Origin: CAYPEL01 sp036479985
GTDB taxonomy: Bacteria > Pseudomonadota > Gammaproteobacteria > DSM-19610
Length of the DNA stretch: 64,000 nucleotides
Direction of reading: 5' to 3'
Assembly (NCBI GenBank): GCA_965224815.1
Contig: CBDDAF010000003.1
Coordinates: 1,922,001 to 1,986,000, forward strand
A program made the position numbers and the translations under genes. The notes beneath the pieces are model-generated. The model searched no databases. It was not told the DNA's origin and saw only the letters and a list, made by a program, of their open reading frames with translations. Of the stretch, positions 1-8,866 are shown one piece after another (position 1 is the first letter of the stretch; each line of letters opens with the position of its first letter).

Positions 1-848
1 AGGTGGGAACCACCATCGAGCTGTGGAATATTGTTGGTATAACAAAAAATATTTTCCTGGTAGGAATCATTCCACTGTAATGCGACTTCTACACCGACCC
101 CGTCTTTCTCACCATTGATATAAATAACGGTGGGATGTAAAGGTGTTTTATTACGATTTAGATGTGCGACGAAAGCCTGGATGCCACCCTGATATTCAAA
201 AATATCTTCTTTATCGGATCGTTCGTCGGTGAGACGAATTCTCACGCCAGAATTCAAAAATGATAGCTCCCTCAATCGTTTAGCGAGAATATCATAATGG
301 TAATTAATATCAGTAAAGGTCTTTGCGCTGGGTTTAAATCGAACTTCAGTACCCGTTTCTTCCGTTTTTCCTATAACTTTCAGCGGACTGTCTGGCTCTC
401 CATAATGGTATTCCTGAAAATGCACTTCACCATCACGGCGTATGGTCAAGCGTAAATATTCAGATAATGCATTGACGACGGAGATGCCAACACCGTGCAG
501 GCCACCGGATACCTTGTAGGAATTATCATCGAATTTTCCACCGGCATGCAGCACAGTCATAATGACTTCAGCAGCTGAACGCCCTTCTTCTGGATGGATA
601 TCAACAGGAATTCCTCGGCCATCATCTTTAATGGTTACAGAGTCATCACTGTGTAGAACGATTGATATTTCTGAGCAGTATTTCGCCAGCGCCTCATCGA
701 TCGAATTATCCACTACCTCAAAGACCATGTGGTGCAATCCGGTACCGTCATCTGTATCGCCGATATACATTCCAGGACGTTTTCTGACCGCATCAAGGCC
801 TTTTAAGACTTTGATATTAGATGAATCATAGGTCTTTTTATCTGACAT
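1..848 (-). CDS. gyrB: DNA gyrase subunit B, N-terminal part (cut by window edge)
   Basis: ATPase subunit of the type II topoisomerase that introduces negative supercoils. Translating the minus strand from the ATG at 848 gives 282 codons without a stop, so only the N-terminal ATPase and start of the transducer domain are present. GHKL motifs are visible: EVVDNS at about residues 44-49 (catalytic Glu and Mg-binding Asn), DDGRGIP at 75-81 and GGLHGVG at 115-121. It follows recF by 27 bp in the usual dnaA-dnaN-recF-gyrB order. The C-terminal TOPRIM part lies outside the window. Confidence 0.97.
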   Translation of the reverse strand, partial: MSDKKTYDSSNIKVLKGLDAVRKRPGMYIGDTDDGTGLHHMVFEVVDNSIDEALAKYCSEISIVLHSDDSVTIKDDGRGIPVDIHPEEGRSAAEVIMTVLHAGGKFDDNSYKVSGGLHGVGISVVNALSEYLRLTIRRDGEVHFQEYHYGEPDSPLKVIGKTEETGTEVRFKPSAKTFTDINYHYDILAKRLRELSFLNSGVRIRLTDERSDKEDIFEYQGGIQAFVAHLNRNKTPLHPTVIYINGEKDGVGVEVALQWNDSYQENIFCYTNNIPQLDGGSH

Positions 849-875
849 ATTAGGGTTCCCAAAGTAAGCAGATCA

Positions 876-1958
876 TTATACCACTTCTTTAATATTTCCG
901 TGTTCCACGTGAAACACTTTTAAAGATGGACAATGGCATTCTTTTAAAACAGATTCTGGTTGTATCGCAGTAATAAAAGCCTGGACATTTAATCCTGACA
1001 AACATTCAATCGTTCGCCGTTGGTGCTGGCTATCTAACTCGGACCCCAAATCATCCAATAGGTAAAGTCCACCAGTCTTTGCATTGCTATCCGTTAAGGG
1101 ATGACATAACTGCAAAGCAATTACCAGAAGCTTTTGTTGGCCACGTGATAGCTGGAGCATTAAATCTTTACCCTCTTCCTGAAACAGGAAATCACCCCGA
1201 TGAATTCCATACTGGGTGTAACCCTGCTCCCTATCTTTTTCCAATTGCTGCGCTAAACATTCTTCATATTCCTTACCCGCGGGTATGCCTGAATAATATT
1301 TAATGCTTGTCGAATGCTCTTCTTCCACCAGGTAATTAAATAACTCATTGAATTTAATGGTAATATTTTCAATTAGTTGTGCTCTTAGTTTATCTATAAC
1401 CTGACAGGATTTGATGAGATCTTCATTCCAAACAGCAATCTGATTGGGTGCGGCTTTACTTCTTAATGCTGCATTACGTTGTTTGAGTGCCCGTTGATAG
1501 CGTCGCCATTCCTGCGCATAGGAAGGTTCCACGTGAAACAATCTCCAATCCAGAAACCTTCTTCTAAAGCGTGGGCCGTCTTCAAGGAGCTGGTGGATGT
1601 TTCCAGCAAGCAGTTGTAGTGGAAACATTGCAGCCAGTTCGGATAAGCGTTTTACAGCTTCGCCTTGTATCCGGATATCTAATCCCTGCTTTCCATACCC
1701 TACTCCAACTGGAATGTCTGAAACCTGGTTCCTGCTTGCCCTTGCAAAGAGTTCGAAACTATTCGCATCGTGATAAATCAACTCTGAAGGTTTATGTGTT
1801 CGGAAAGAGTTTGCCCTGCCTAAAAAATAGACCGCCTCAAGAAAGCTGGTTTTACCAGCTGCGTTACAGCCAGAAATGATATTCAGTCCAGGAGAAAACG
1901 CCAGATCAGCGTTTTTTATATTACGAAAGCGCCTAATTGATAATGATTGGAGTAACAT
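876..1958 (-). CDS. recF: DNA replication and repair protein RecF
   Basis: SMC-like ABC ATPase that loads RecA at single-strand gaps together with RecO and RecR. The 360-residue length is normal. Walker A GCNAAGKTS lies at residues 30-38, the ABC signature LSRGQQ near 270 and Walker B LLDDLGSELD near 300. It lies between dnaN and gyrB on the same strand. Unusually, two ParB-binding palindromes (parS, 901-916 and 1525-1540) are embedded in its coding sequence, so this gene doubles as the centromere region. Confidence 0.96.
   Translation of the reverse strand: MLLQSLSIRRFRNIKNADLAFSPGLNIISGCNAAGKTSFLEAVYFLGRANSFRTHKPSELIYHDANSFELFARASRNQVSDIPVGVGYGKQGLDIRIQGEAVKRLSELAAMFPLQLLAGNIHQLLEDGPRFRRRFLDWRLFHVEPSYAQEWRRYQRALKQRNAALRSKAAPNQIAVWNEDLIKSCQVIDKLRAQLIENITIKFNELFNYLVEEEHSTSIKYYSGIPAGKEYEECLAQQLEKDREQGYTQYGIHRGDFLFQEEGKDLMLQLSRGQQKLLVIALQLCHPLTDSNAKTGGLYLLDDLGSELDSQHQRRTIECLSGLNVQAFITAIQPESVLKECHCPSLKVFHVEHGNIKEVV
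901..916. promoter_or_regulatory. parS site 1 (ParB-binding centromere sequence)
   Basis: TGTTCCACGTGAAACA is a near-perfect 16-bp palindrome matching the bacterial parS consensus TGTTNCACGTGAAACA. It lies in the 3' end of recF, about 4 kb from the DnaA-box cluster, and parA/parB are encoded in the same window. Confidence 0.88.
1525..1540. promoter_or_regulatory. parS site 2
   Basis: GGTTCCACGTGAAACA differs from the parS consensus at the first base only. It lies inside recF, about 620 bp from parS site 1. Clustered origin-proximal parS sites are the known arrangement for ParABS chromosome segregation. Confidence 0.8.
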
Positions 1959-2023
1959 AAAATATAGCTGCCTTAGCTACTAAACAGCCTGATATAGTTA
2001 ATTTTCATCTAGTAAATAAAATA

Positions 2024-2128
2024 TCTCGCCAAGACGCAAAGATCGCAAAGATCGCAAAGTTTAAACTGTTTATTTAGTTGAGTTTTTATAATTTCTTGCT
2101 TGGCGTGCTCTGCGTCTTAGCAAGAGAG
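2024..2128. repeat. Imperfect inverted repeat between dnaN and recF
   Basis: The left arm TCTCGCCAAGACGCAAAG (2024-2041) pairs with a right arm ending near 2128 (CTGCGTCTTAGCAAGAGA, mostly complementary). The left arm is followed by tandem 9-bp units ATCGCAAAG. The type resembles dispersed intergenic palindromes known from many genomes. Only one copy was seen in this window. It could act as a hairpin between the two genes, but there is no clear T-tract. Confidence 0.55.
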
Positions 2129-2148
2129 ATTGTTGATTTGAATAAAAA

Positions 2149-3249
2149 CTATAGCCGCATCGGCATTACGACATAACGATAACGATCAGTACCTGGTTGC
2201 TCGATAAGACAACTGCTGTTTGAATCACTCAATGTAATCTCTACTTGTTCAGTAGGAATACTAGCTAAAATATCCAGCAAATACGTCACATTGAATCCGA
2301 TTTCCAGTTCTCCGCCCTTATATTCAACGGAAAATTCTTCGTCAGCTTCTTCTTGATCTGGATTATGTGCTTGAATTTTAATGGTATTTTCTTCAAGATT
2401 TAGCCTGATACCCCGATATTTTTCATTTGAAAGAATTGATGTACGGGTTAGCGCCTGGCGGAGTAAATCTCTATCCACCAGCACGTGTTTATCACCACCT
2501 TTGGGTACCACGCGTTCGTAATCAGGGAATCTTCCATCCACTAACTTGGACGTAAAACAGAGTTCGGATGTTGTTAATCGAATATGGTTGCTCCCTACTT
2601 CGATCTCTACAGTATCCTCACCGCCCTGTAATATACGCATCAGCTCCTGGATAGCTTTTCTTGGAACGATCACTTGTTGTTTGCCTGGACTGGCAATTTT
2701 AACTTCTGTATCACAGGTCGCTAAACGGTGGCCGTCTGTTGCAACCGCACGAATTTGTCCAGCAGTCAGTTCAAGTAGCAAGCCGTTTAAGTAATAACGC
2801 ACATCCTGTTGTGCCATTGCAAAATTAGTTCTTTCAATGAGATTGCGGAAATCGCCCTGGCCTATTGAAAATTGAGTTTGCCCTTCTATCTTCTCAACAA
2901 CCGGAAAATCATCTGCGGGCAAGGTTGCAAGACTAAAACGACTTTTACCCGATTTAATCTGTATCTTGGTATCTGTAGCGGACAGTTGAATTTTTGAACC
3001 TTCTGGTAATGCTTTGCAAATATCCAATAGCTTACGTGCAGGAACTGCAATACGTCCGGATTTATCAATAGGAGTTTTACATCCCGCCTTAATTTCTACT
3101 TCCAGATCTGTTGCAGTAATTTCTAAATGATCTTTTTCTGCAACAATGAGTAAATTTCCTAATATAGGCAGTGTTTGACGACGCTCAACAACACCAATTA
3201 CCTGTTGCAGTGGTTTAAGCAGCGTTTCTCTATCTATAGTTAATTTCAT
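2149..3249 (-). CDS. dnaN: DNA polymerase III sliding clamp (beta subunit)
   Basis: Ring-shaped processivity clamp of the replicative polymerase. The 366 residues match the family length and the three clamp folds. The start MKLTIDRETLLKPLQQV and the C-terminal end YRYVVMPMRL are diagnostic. It is transcribed in the same direction as dnaA, separated from it by 175 bp that carry DnaA boxes, and is followed by recF after about 190 bp. Confidence 0.97.
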   Translation of the reverse strand: MKLTIDRETLLKPLQQVIGVVERRQTLPILGNLLIVAEKDHLEITATDLEVEIKAGCKTPIDKSGRIAVPARKLLDICKALPEGSKIQLSATDTKIQIKSGKSRFSLATLPADDFPVVEKIEGQTQFSIGQGDFRNLIERTNFAMAQQDVRYYLNGLLLELTAGQIRAVATDGHRLATCDTEVKIASPGKQQVIVPRKAIQELMRILQGGEDTVEIEVGSNHIRLTTSELCFTSKLVDGRFPDYERVVPKGGDKHVLVDRDLLRQALTRTSILSNEKYRGIRLNLEENTIKIQAHNPDQEEADEEFSVEYKGGELEIGFNVTYLLDILASIPTEQVEITLSDSNSSCLIEQPGTDRYRYVVMPMRL

Positions 3250-3292
3250 AGATATATTATTCCTTAAAACTATAATTAAGCAGGCGTAACCC

Positions 3293-3424
3293 TGTGGATA
3301 AAAACATTAAATCTAGTAATATCAATATATTAAGTAGTTTAAACTTGCCGGGATAAGTCGCTGTGGGTATGTGGATAAGCTGTGTGTAAAAAGTAACGAT
3401 AAAGATATACACAGCTTATCCACA
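3293..3424. other. Candidate oriC segment: DnaA-box cluster with AT-rich stretch
   Basis: The dnaA-dnaN gap holds three perfect 9-mer DnaA boxes (TTATCCACA or its complement) at 3293-3301, 3370-3378 and 3416-3424. Near-matches lie at 3381-3389 and 3405-3413. Between the first two boxes lies an AT-rich tract (about 3301-3345) that could be a duplex-unwinding element. This arrangement supports a replication origin or DnaA autoregulatory region. Which side of dnaA holds the functional origin cannot be told from sequence alone. Confidence 0.65.
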
Positions 3425-4771
3425 TCATGTCGTCAGTATTCTCCACAGGTTATTGTATTCCTCTGCAATGCGCTGGTCGGTTTCCCGCAACTCAGCTACT
3501 TTGCGGCATGCATGTAATACCGTCGTGTGGTCACGTCCACCGAAGGCATCGCCAATTTCTGGTAAACTATGATTGGTGAGTTCTTTGGCGAGCGACATTG
3601 CTATCTGCCTGGGTCTTGTAATGGAACGTGTTCGACGCGGAGAATGTAAATCTGCTAGTCGTATTTTATAATATTCCACCACAGTTTTCTGGATATTATC
3701 AATAGAAACCAGTTTGTCACGTAAGGCAAGCAAATCACGCAGTGCTTCTTTTGCCATTTTTAAATCTATCGGGGTACCCGTAAAGCGGGCACTGGCAATC
3801 ACCCGGCGTAAAGCACCTTCCAGTTCACGAATATTAGAGTTACTGATTTTTGCGATAAAAAAGGCGACATCGTTGGGTAAATCAATATTAGATTGAGCCG
3901 CTTTGTTAACCAGAATAGCAACGCGAGTCTCTAGTTCAGGCGCTTCAATGGCCACCGTTAAGCCCCAGCCAAACCGGGATTTTAAGCGTTCCTCGAGGCC
4001 TTTGACTTCCTTGGGGTAGCGGTCACATGTCAGAATAACCTGGCGCTGGCCTTCCAAAAGGGCGTTGAAGGTATGAAAAAATTCTTCTTGCGAGCGTTCT
4101 TTACGGGCAAAAAACTGGATGTCATCAATAAGCAGGGCGTCTACTGAACGATAGTGTCGTTTGAATTCATTAATTGAATTGTGTTGCAACGCCTTGACCA
4201 TATCGGCAACAAAGCGTTCGGAATGCAGGTAGACAACGTTAGCCCCGGGATTTTTTTCGACAATCATGTGCCCGACAGCATGCATCAAATGGGTTTTTCC
4301 GAGACCGACATCGCCATAGAGGAACAGGGGGTTGTATGCGCTGCCGGGATTTTCCGCCACCTGCATTGATGCCGCTCTTGCTAATTGATTGGATTTTCCT
4401 TCCACGAAATGCTCAAAGGTAAAATCCTTATTTAAGTTACCCTGTAGCGGGCTACGTTTTCTACTGGAAGAGGGTGATTGAGCTCTACTGAGTGTGGCGG
4501 TTTTAGCGGTGGCCGCTGAGCTGCCAATTTCAAGTTTCAGCTGAACCGAGTTTGAGGTATCAATCAGGCTCAACGTTTCACGTATATTATTGATATAATG
4601 ATCTTTTACCCAATCGAGCACAAACCGGTTTGGCGCAAGTAAACAGACAGATTGCTCATCTTCAATCGCCTGTAGGGGGCGTATCCAAGTGTTAAACTGC
4701 TGTTCTGGCAGTTCAGATTCGAGTTGATTTAGGCATTGTCGCCAGAGTGATCCCTGCAATGGATGCTCCAC
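3425..4771 (-). CDS. dnaA: Chromosomal replication initiator DnaA
   Basis: AAA+ initiator that melts oriC. At 448 residues it has the four-domain layout: N-terminal DnaB/DiaA-binding domain, a Ser/Arg-rich linker (about 85-115), an AAA+ domain with Walker A GDVGLGKTH at about 153-161 and Walker B LLIDDIQF near 213-220, and the C-terminal helix-turn-helix with signature GGRDHTTVLHA. The start is GTG at 4771. A perfect DnaA box directly abuts its stop codon and another lies 55 bp upstream of its start, which fits autoregulation. Confidence 0.97.
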   Translation of the reverse strand: MEHPLQGSLWRQCLNQLESELPEQQFNTWIRPLQAIEDEQSVCLLAPNRFVLDWVKDHYINNIRETLSLIDTSNSVQLKLEIGSSAATAKTATLSRAQSPSSSRKRSPLQGNLNKDFTFEHFVEGKSNQLARAASMQVAENPGSAYNPLFLYGDVGLGKTHLMHAVGHMIVEKNPGANVVYLHSERFVADMVKALQHNSINEFKRHYRSVDALLIDDIQFFARKERSQEEFFHTFNALLEGQRQVILTCDRYPKEVKGLEERLKSRFGWGLTVAIEAPELETRVAILVNKAAQSNIDLPNDVAFFIAKISNSNIRELEGALRRVIASARFTGTPIDLKMAKEALRDLLALRDKLVSIDNIQKTVVEYYKIRLADLHSPRRTRSITRPRQIAMSLAKELTNHSLPEIGDAFGGRDHTTVLHACRKVAELRETDQRIAEEYNNLWRILTT

Positions 4772-4825
4772 AGGCAGAAGGTTAGCAGAAGAAAAGGGGC
4801 GTAATTCTAACCCCGCGCATCTAAG

Positions 4826-4834
4826 TTATCCACA
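4826..4834 (+). promoter_or_regulatory. DnaA box upstream of dnaA
   Basis: A perfect TTATCCACA lies in the 184-bp gap between the divergent dnaA and rpmH genes, 55 bp upstream of the dnaA start. It is a likely DnaA autoregulation site or part of the origin. Confidence 0.65.
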
Positions 4835-4955
4835 ACGAAAATTTGCAGCCTAACATCCACTATATGGTTGACGCGTGCGTGTTGAAACAGTACCCTGCGC
4901 GGTCTGTTTATCCGCGTCCGTGCGGGTTAATTTAACTGATCAGGACTATTGCGTC

Positions 4956-5090
4956 ATGAAGAGAACATTCCAACCCAGCAATCTTAAGCGCAAACGTACG
5001 CACGGTTTTCGTGCCCGGATGCAAACCAAGGGCGGACGGATGGTCATCAAGGCACGCCGTGCCAAAGGCCGCGCGCGCCTGTCAGCCTGA
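4956..5090 (+). CDS. rpmH: 50S ribosomal protein L34
   Basis: Small basic protein of the large ribosomal subunit. It has 44 residues starting MKRTFQPSNLKRKRTHGFR, the invariant L34 start. An upstream in-frame extension to 4875 is possible but has no family counterpart, so the ATG at 4956 is used (AGGA about 9 nt upstream). First gene of the rpmH-rnpA-yidD-yidC-mnmE cluster, divergent from dnaA. Confidence 0.96.
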   Translation: MKRTFQPSNLKRKRTHGFRARMQTKGGRMVIKARRAKGRARLSA

Positions 5091-5103
5091 TTTTATCGAA
5101 CCT

Positions 5104-5469
5104 TTGGGCGTCGCTGCGACGCGTTTTCCACGAAAACTCCGGCTTCTGAAAGCCGCCGATTTTCAGCGGGTTTTCAAACAAAGCCGTTTTAAATCCAGTG
5201 ACCGGTTTCTAACTATTCTGGTGCTTGGTAATGACCTGCGGTGCCCACGTCTGGGAATGGCGATTTCTATCAAGAACAGTGGTAATGCAGTTTATAGAAA
5301 TCGGTTAAAGCGCTTGGTAAGAGAGAGTTTCAGAACGCACCAGCAGCAATTAGGCGCACAGGATTTTGTAGTGATGACGCGTTCCGGTATTCGCGCACGC
5401 ACCCGTCAGCAAATAAGCTCGGCACTGACCGAACATTGGCAAAACATAATCAATCAATGCGAAAAGTAA
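5104..5469 (+). CDS. rnpA: Ribonuclease P protein component
   Basis: Protein subunit of RNase P, which trims the 5' leader of pre-tRNAs. The signature NAVYRNRLKRLVRESFR (RNR motif) is present. The frame is open from 5011, but that start would overlap rpmH by 80 bp and add 31 unrelated residues. The TTG at 5104 gives 121 residues, the normal length, beginning just before the conserved RFPRKLRLLKAADF. No strong ribosome-binding site is visible, so the exact start is uncertain. Confidence 0.9.
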   Translation: MGVAATRFPRKLRLLKAADFQRVFKQSRFKSSDRFLTILVLGNDLRCPRLGMAISIKNSGNAVYRNRLKRLVRESFRTHQQQLGAQDFVVMTRSGIRARTRQQISSALTEHWQNIINQCEK

Positions 5470-5687
5470 TTATCCTGCTTATTACTGCCTATCGCTGGGC
5501 TGTCAGTCCCTGGCTGGGCAACCATTGTCGTTTTTATCCGAGTTGTTCGTATTACGCCTGTGATGCAATTAACCGGCATGGCGCATTTCGTGGCAGCTGG
5601 TTGGCAATACGTCGACTTGGCCGTTGTCATCCATGGCATGCGGGCGGTTTAGACCCGGTACCGGAGAAAAAAGTCCAACATGGATAA
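5457..5687 (+). CDS. yidD: Membrane protein insertion efficiency factor YidD
   Basis: Small membrane-associated protein that assists YidC-dependent insertion. It has 76 residues from the ATG at 5457, with the family signature YPSCSYYACDAI, then HGAFRGSWLAIRRLGRCHPW (about residues 30-60) with three conserved Cys. It overlaps the end of rnpA and the start of yidC, indicating one transcript. Confidence 0.93.
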   Translation: MRKVIILLITAYRWAVSPWLGNHCRFYPSCSYYACDAINRHGAFRGSWLAIRRLGRCHPWHAGGLDPVPEKKVQHG

Positions 5688-7344
5688 TCCACGCGTCCTG
5701 TTATTTATTGCGCTTTCATTCCTGTTTTTATTGATCTGGCAGGCCTGGATAGATGATTACGGGCCCAAGCCAGCCACCGAACAAGTTTCTTCTACAGAGC
5801 GTGAAAATGTACCGGGTGCTGACCCAGCGCTGATCCCTCAGCAAACCGGCGATGATTTGCCCAGTGCTGCACCTGAAAGTATCCAGCCGGTAGAAACAGC
5901 ACGCTCTCTGGCTCAGGGACAACGCGTACAGGTTGAAACCGATGTCTTCCGAATCGAGATAGATACGCAGGGTGGCGATGTTCGCATTATCGATTTACTG
6001 GGTTATCCACAAACCACCAAAGCCGATAGCCTGCCGTTTCATTTACTGACTGATCGTGACAGAGACTTTTTTATTGCCCAGGCTGGTTTGCGGTCAACCG
6101 GCGATGAAGAACCTAATCACTACGCTAGCTTTAAAGCAGAGAAAACTCGTTACAGTTTGGCTGCAGGGCAGGATAGCCTCGAAGTACCCTTGTACTGGAC
6201 AAGTTCTAATGGTGTAAAGGTGACCAAACTGTTTCGTTTTCACCGCGACAGTTATGAAATTGAAGTTGAATTTCTGATTGACAATCAGAGCAGCCAGTCC
6301 TGGTCAGCGCGTGCCTATCATCAATTACAACGCACCGAACCTGCCGATGGCGGGGGTTCTGCCTTTGTTGCGCGTACTTATACCGGTGGTGTGATTTACA
6401 GTCCGGAAGAAAAGTATGAGAAAATCGATTTTGGCGATATGCGCGACGAAGATCTAAAGCGTGAATTCAGCAACGGCTGGGCAGCCATGATCCAGCATTA
6501 TTTTCTGACTGCCTGGATTCCAGAAGCCTCTGTAACGGCGAGTTATTATTCGCGCGCCTTGAACGATGGCCGGTTTGTGTTGGGATTTGTGGATGGGTCA
6601 ACCCGTGTTGAACCAGGTGCGCAGGCCAGTTTGTCAGCTCGTTTATATGCCGGCCCCAAACTGCAGAATAAACTCAAAGCCATAGCCCCGGGTCTGGAGC
6701 TGACTGTTGATTACGGTATTTTAACGTTCATTTCCCAGCCCTTGTTCTGGTTGCTGGATAAAATTCATGGCATTGTTAACAATTGGGGTTGGGCTATTAT
6801 TTTCCTGACCATGCTCATCAAATTGGCATTCTTCAAGCTATCCGAAACCAGCTACAAGTCGATGGCTAACATGCGCAAACTTGCGCCACGTTTGAAATCG
6901 TTGAAAGAGCGATACGGCGATGACAAGCAACGCATGAACCAGGCCATGATGGAAATGTACAAAACCGAAAAGATTAATCCACTGGGTGGTTGCTTACCTG
7001 TGCTGGTGCAGATTCCTGTCTTTATCGCGCTGTACTGGGTGCTGCTGGAAAGTGTGGAACTGCGTCAGGCACCGTTTATGTTGTGGTTAAAAGACTTGTC
7101 CAGTGCCGATCCGTATTTTGTGTTGCCGCTGATCATGGGTGTCACCATGCTCATTCAGCAGAAACTGAACCCCGCACCTATGGATCCGATTCAGGCAAAG
7201 GTCATGATGGTTCTGCCAATTGTCTTCACGGTTTTCTTCGCCTTCTTCCCCTCCGGCCTGGTTTTATACTGGGTAGTCAATAACGTGCTTTCTATCGCCC
7301 AGCAATGGGTCATCACCCGGCGCGTAGAAGCAGGTACAGCCTAA
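5680..7344 (+). CDS. yidC: Membrane protein insertase YidC
   Basis: Inserts and folds inner-membrane proteins, alone or with SecYEG. It has 554 residues: N-terminal signal-anchor helix (residues 5-17 FIALSFLFLLIWQ), a large periplasmic beta domain (about 60-340), and the conserved C-terminal five-helix core from about 350, including the cytosolic loop around KMNQAMMEMYK and the segment NPLGGCLPVLVQIPVFIALY. It overlaps yidD by 8 bp. A repeat palindrome starts 4 bp after the stop codon. Confidence 0.96.
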   Translation: MDNPRVLLFIALSFLFLLIWQAWIDDYGPKPATEQVSSTERENVPGADPALIPQQTGDDLPSAAPESIQPVETARSLAQGQRVQVETDVFRIEIDTQGGDVRIIDLLGYPQTTKADSLPFHLLTDRDRDFFIAQAGLRSTGDEEPNHYASFKAEKTRYSLAAGQDSLEVPLYWTSSNGVKVTKLFRFHRDSYEIEVEFLIDNQSSQSWSARAYHQLQRTEPADGGGSAFVARTYTGGVIYSPEEKYEKIDFGDMRDEDLKREFSNGWAAMIQHYFLTAWIPEASVTASYYSRALNDGRFVLGFVDGSTRVEPGAQASLSARLYAGPKLQNKLKAIAPGLELTVDYGILTFISQPLFWLLDKIHGIVNNWGWAIIFLTMLIKLAFFKLSETSYKSMANMRKLAPRLKSLKERYGDDKQRMNQAMMEMYKTEKINPLGGCLPVLVQIPVFIALYWVLLESVELRQAPFMLWLKDLSSADPYFVLPLIMGVTMLIQQKLNPAPMDPIQAKVMMVLPIVFTVFFAFFPSGLVLYWVVNNVLSIAQQWVITRRVEAGTA

Positions 7345-7347
7345 CCT

Positions 7348-7410
7348 GTAGGAGCGGCTTCAGCTGCGATGAGCGATGTTACCGGCCATCGCGGCTGAAG
7401 CCGCCCCTAC
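7348..7410. repeat. REP-like palindrome, copy 1
   Basis: First of eight copies of a palindrome with arms GTAGGAGCGGCTTCAGCC and its complement around a variable centre. This copy, between yidC and mnmE, has two arm mismatches (CAGCTGCGAT, CCGCCCCTAC). It could fold as an RNA hairpin after yidC. Confidence 0.9.
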
Positions 7411-7433
7411 AAGCAACCTGTAATATCCAGGCC

Positions 7434-8786
7434 ATGCACCCAACTGATGACACCATAGCGGCAATCGCCACGGCTCCAGGGCGGGGCGGTATTGGTGTTG
7501 TTCGCCTAACGGGTAAATCAGTACCAGACCTTGCTAAACAATTGTTAGGGTTTCTGCCCGAAGCGCGCAGTGCAAAACTGCTACGAATTAAGGATAAAAA
7601 AGGTCAGAATATTGATGAAGCGCTGGTTATTTATTTTCCTGCACCACGTTCATTTACCGGTGAACATGTACTCGAAATACAAGCACACGGTGGGCCCGTC
7701 GTGCTGGATATGTTGCTGGCGCGGGTACTCGAATTTGGTGCGCGGCAAGCCAGGCCCGGTGAATTTTCCGAACGTGCATTTCTAAATGACAAACTAGATC
7801 TGGCACAGGCTGAAGCCATTGCTGACTTGATTGATAGCAGTACACAACAATCTGCCCGTGCTGCGATGCGTTCTCTGCAAGGCGAGTTTTCAAACCAGGT
7901 TCAGGCATTACTTGATCAATTGATTGCTTTACGTGTGTTTGTTGAAGCAGCAATAGACTTCCCGGAAGAAGAAATTGATTTTCTTTCTGATGGCAAGGTG
8001 CAGTTAAAATTGCAGGACATCGATGCAACGTTTATAAACCTGTTTAACAAAACCCGGCAAGGCTGTCTGTTACGCGAAGGCATGACTCTGGTGATTGCGG
8101 GTCGACCCAATGCCGGAAAATCAAGTTTGCTGAATACATTGTCGGGTCGTGATGCGGCGATCGTGACACCCGTAGCAGGCACCACTAGGGATTATTTACG
8201 CGAACAGATACAGATTGAGGGCATGCCGTTGCATTTAATCGACACGGCTGGATTGCGTGATAGCGATGACCCGATAGAACAAGAGGGCGTACGCCGCAGT
8301 TGGCAACAGATTGAACAGGCGGATCATGTTTTGTTACTGATTGATGACCAGTTGGGCTTCCAGTCAGAAGACCAGGTGATCCTGGACCGTTTACCGGCCG
8401 GGCTATCACACACCAAAGTTTTCAATAAAATTGATCTCAGTGGCAAGACATCCAGCCAGCCGTTAGCTGATCCTGACAACAGCGTAGCCCTATCCGCAAA
8501 AACCGGCGAAGGTTTGGCGGCATTACGAGATCATTTAAAACAGGTCATCGGTTTTCAGCCACAGGGCGAGGGCGGTTTCAGCGCCCGGCGCCGCCACCTG
8601 GATGCCTTGCAACGCGCCCAGGCTCACGTTACGACGGGTCAACAGCAAATTGAACAACACAAAGCCGGAGAGTTACTGGCCGAAGAATTACGTTTGGCGC
8701 AACACTGCCTGTCTGAAATAACCGGCGAATTCAGCAGTGACGATTTGCTCGGCGAGATCTTTTCCAGCTTTTGTATCGGCAAATAA
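7434..8786 (+). CDS. mnmE: tRNA modification GTPase MnmE
   Basis: GTPase that with MnmG installs the carboxymethylaminomethyl (or aminomethyl) group on wobble U34 of tRNAs. It has 450 residues from the ATG at 7434. A longer open frame reaches back to 7305 through the repeat but has no family counterpart. It shows the N-terminal formyl-THF-binding domain, G domain P-loop GRPNAGKSS near 222, G3 DTAGLRD, and the invariant C-terminal FCIGK with catalytic Cys. Confidence 0.96.
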   Translation: MHPTDDTIAAIATAPGRGGIGVVRLTGKSVPDLAKQLLGFLPEARSAKLLRIKDKKGQNIDEALVIYFPAPRSFTGEHVLEIQAHGGPVVLDMLLARVLEFGARQARPGEFSERAFLNDKLDLAQAEAIADLIDSSTQQSARAAMRSLQGEFSNQVQALLDQLIALRVFVEAAIDFPEEEIDFLSDGKVQLKLQDIDATFINLFNKTRQGCLLREGMTLVIAGRPNAGKSSLLNTLSGRDAAIVTPVAGTTRDYLREQIQIEGMPLHLIDTAGLRDSDDPIEQEGVRRSWQQIEQADHVLLLIDDQLGFQSEDQVILDRLPAGLSHTKVFNKIDLSGKTSSQPLADPDNSVALSAKTGEGLAALRDHLKQVIGFQPQGEGGFSARRRHLDALQRAQAHVTTGQQQIEQHKAGELLAEELRLAQHCLSEITGEFSSDDLLGEIFSSFCIGK

Positions 8787-8800
8787 CCGTATACAAACAA

Positions 8801-8819
8801 GGCCTGCGTTAGGCAGGCC
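8801..8819 (+). terminator. Hairpin after mnmE
   Basis: GGCCTGC (8801-8807), loop GTTAG, GCAGGCC (8813-8819). This is a 7-bp GC-rich stem between mnmE and mnmG without a following T-run, so it is only a weak terminator or attenuator candidate. Confidence 0.4.
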
Positions 8820-8866
8820 GGCCATCAGCGTGGTTACACCCCTTAAAAAAAGGTAAAATAATCACT

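Noticed and set aside
562..831. Open plus-strand frame of 89 codons at the left end
   Set aside because: It is the antisense of the gyrB ATPase domain, which is unmistakable on the minus strand.
5011..5103. Longer N-terminus for rnpA starting inside rpmH
   Set aside because: Adds 31 residues with no family counterpart and just rereads the rpmH sequence in another frame.
7305..7433. Longer N-terminus for mnmE
   Set aside because: It runs through the end of yidC and a repeat palindrome; MnmE proteins begin at the ATG at 7434.
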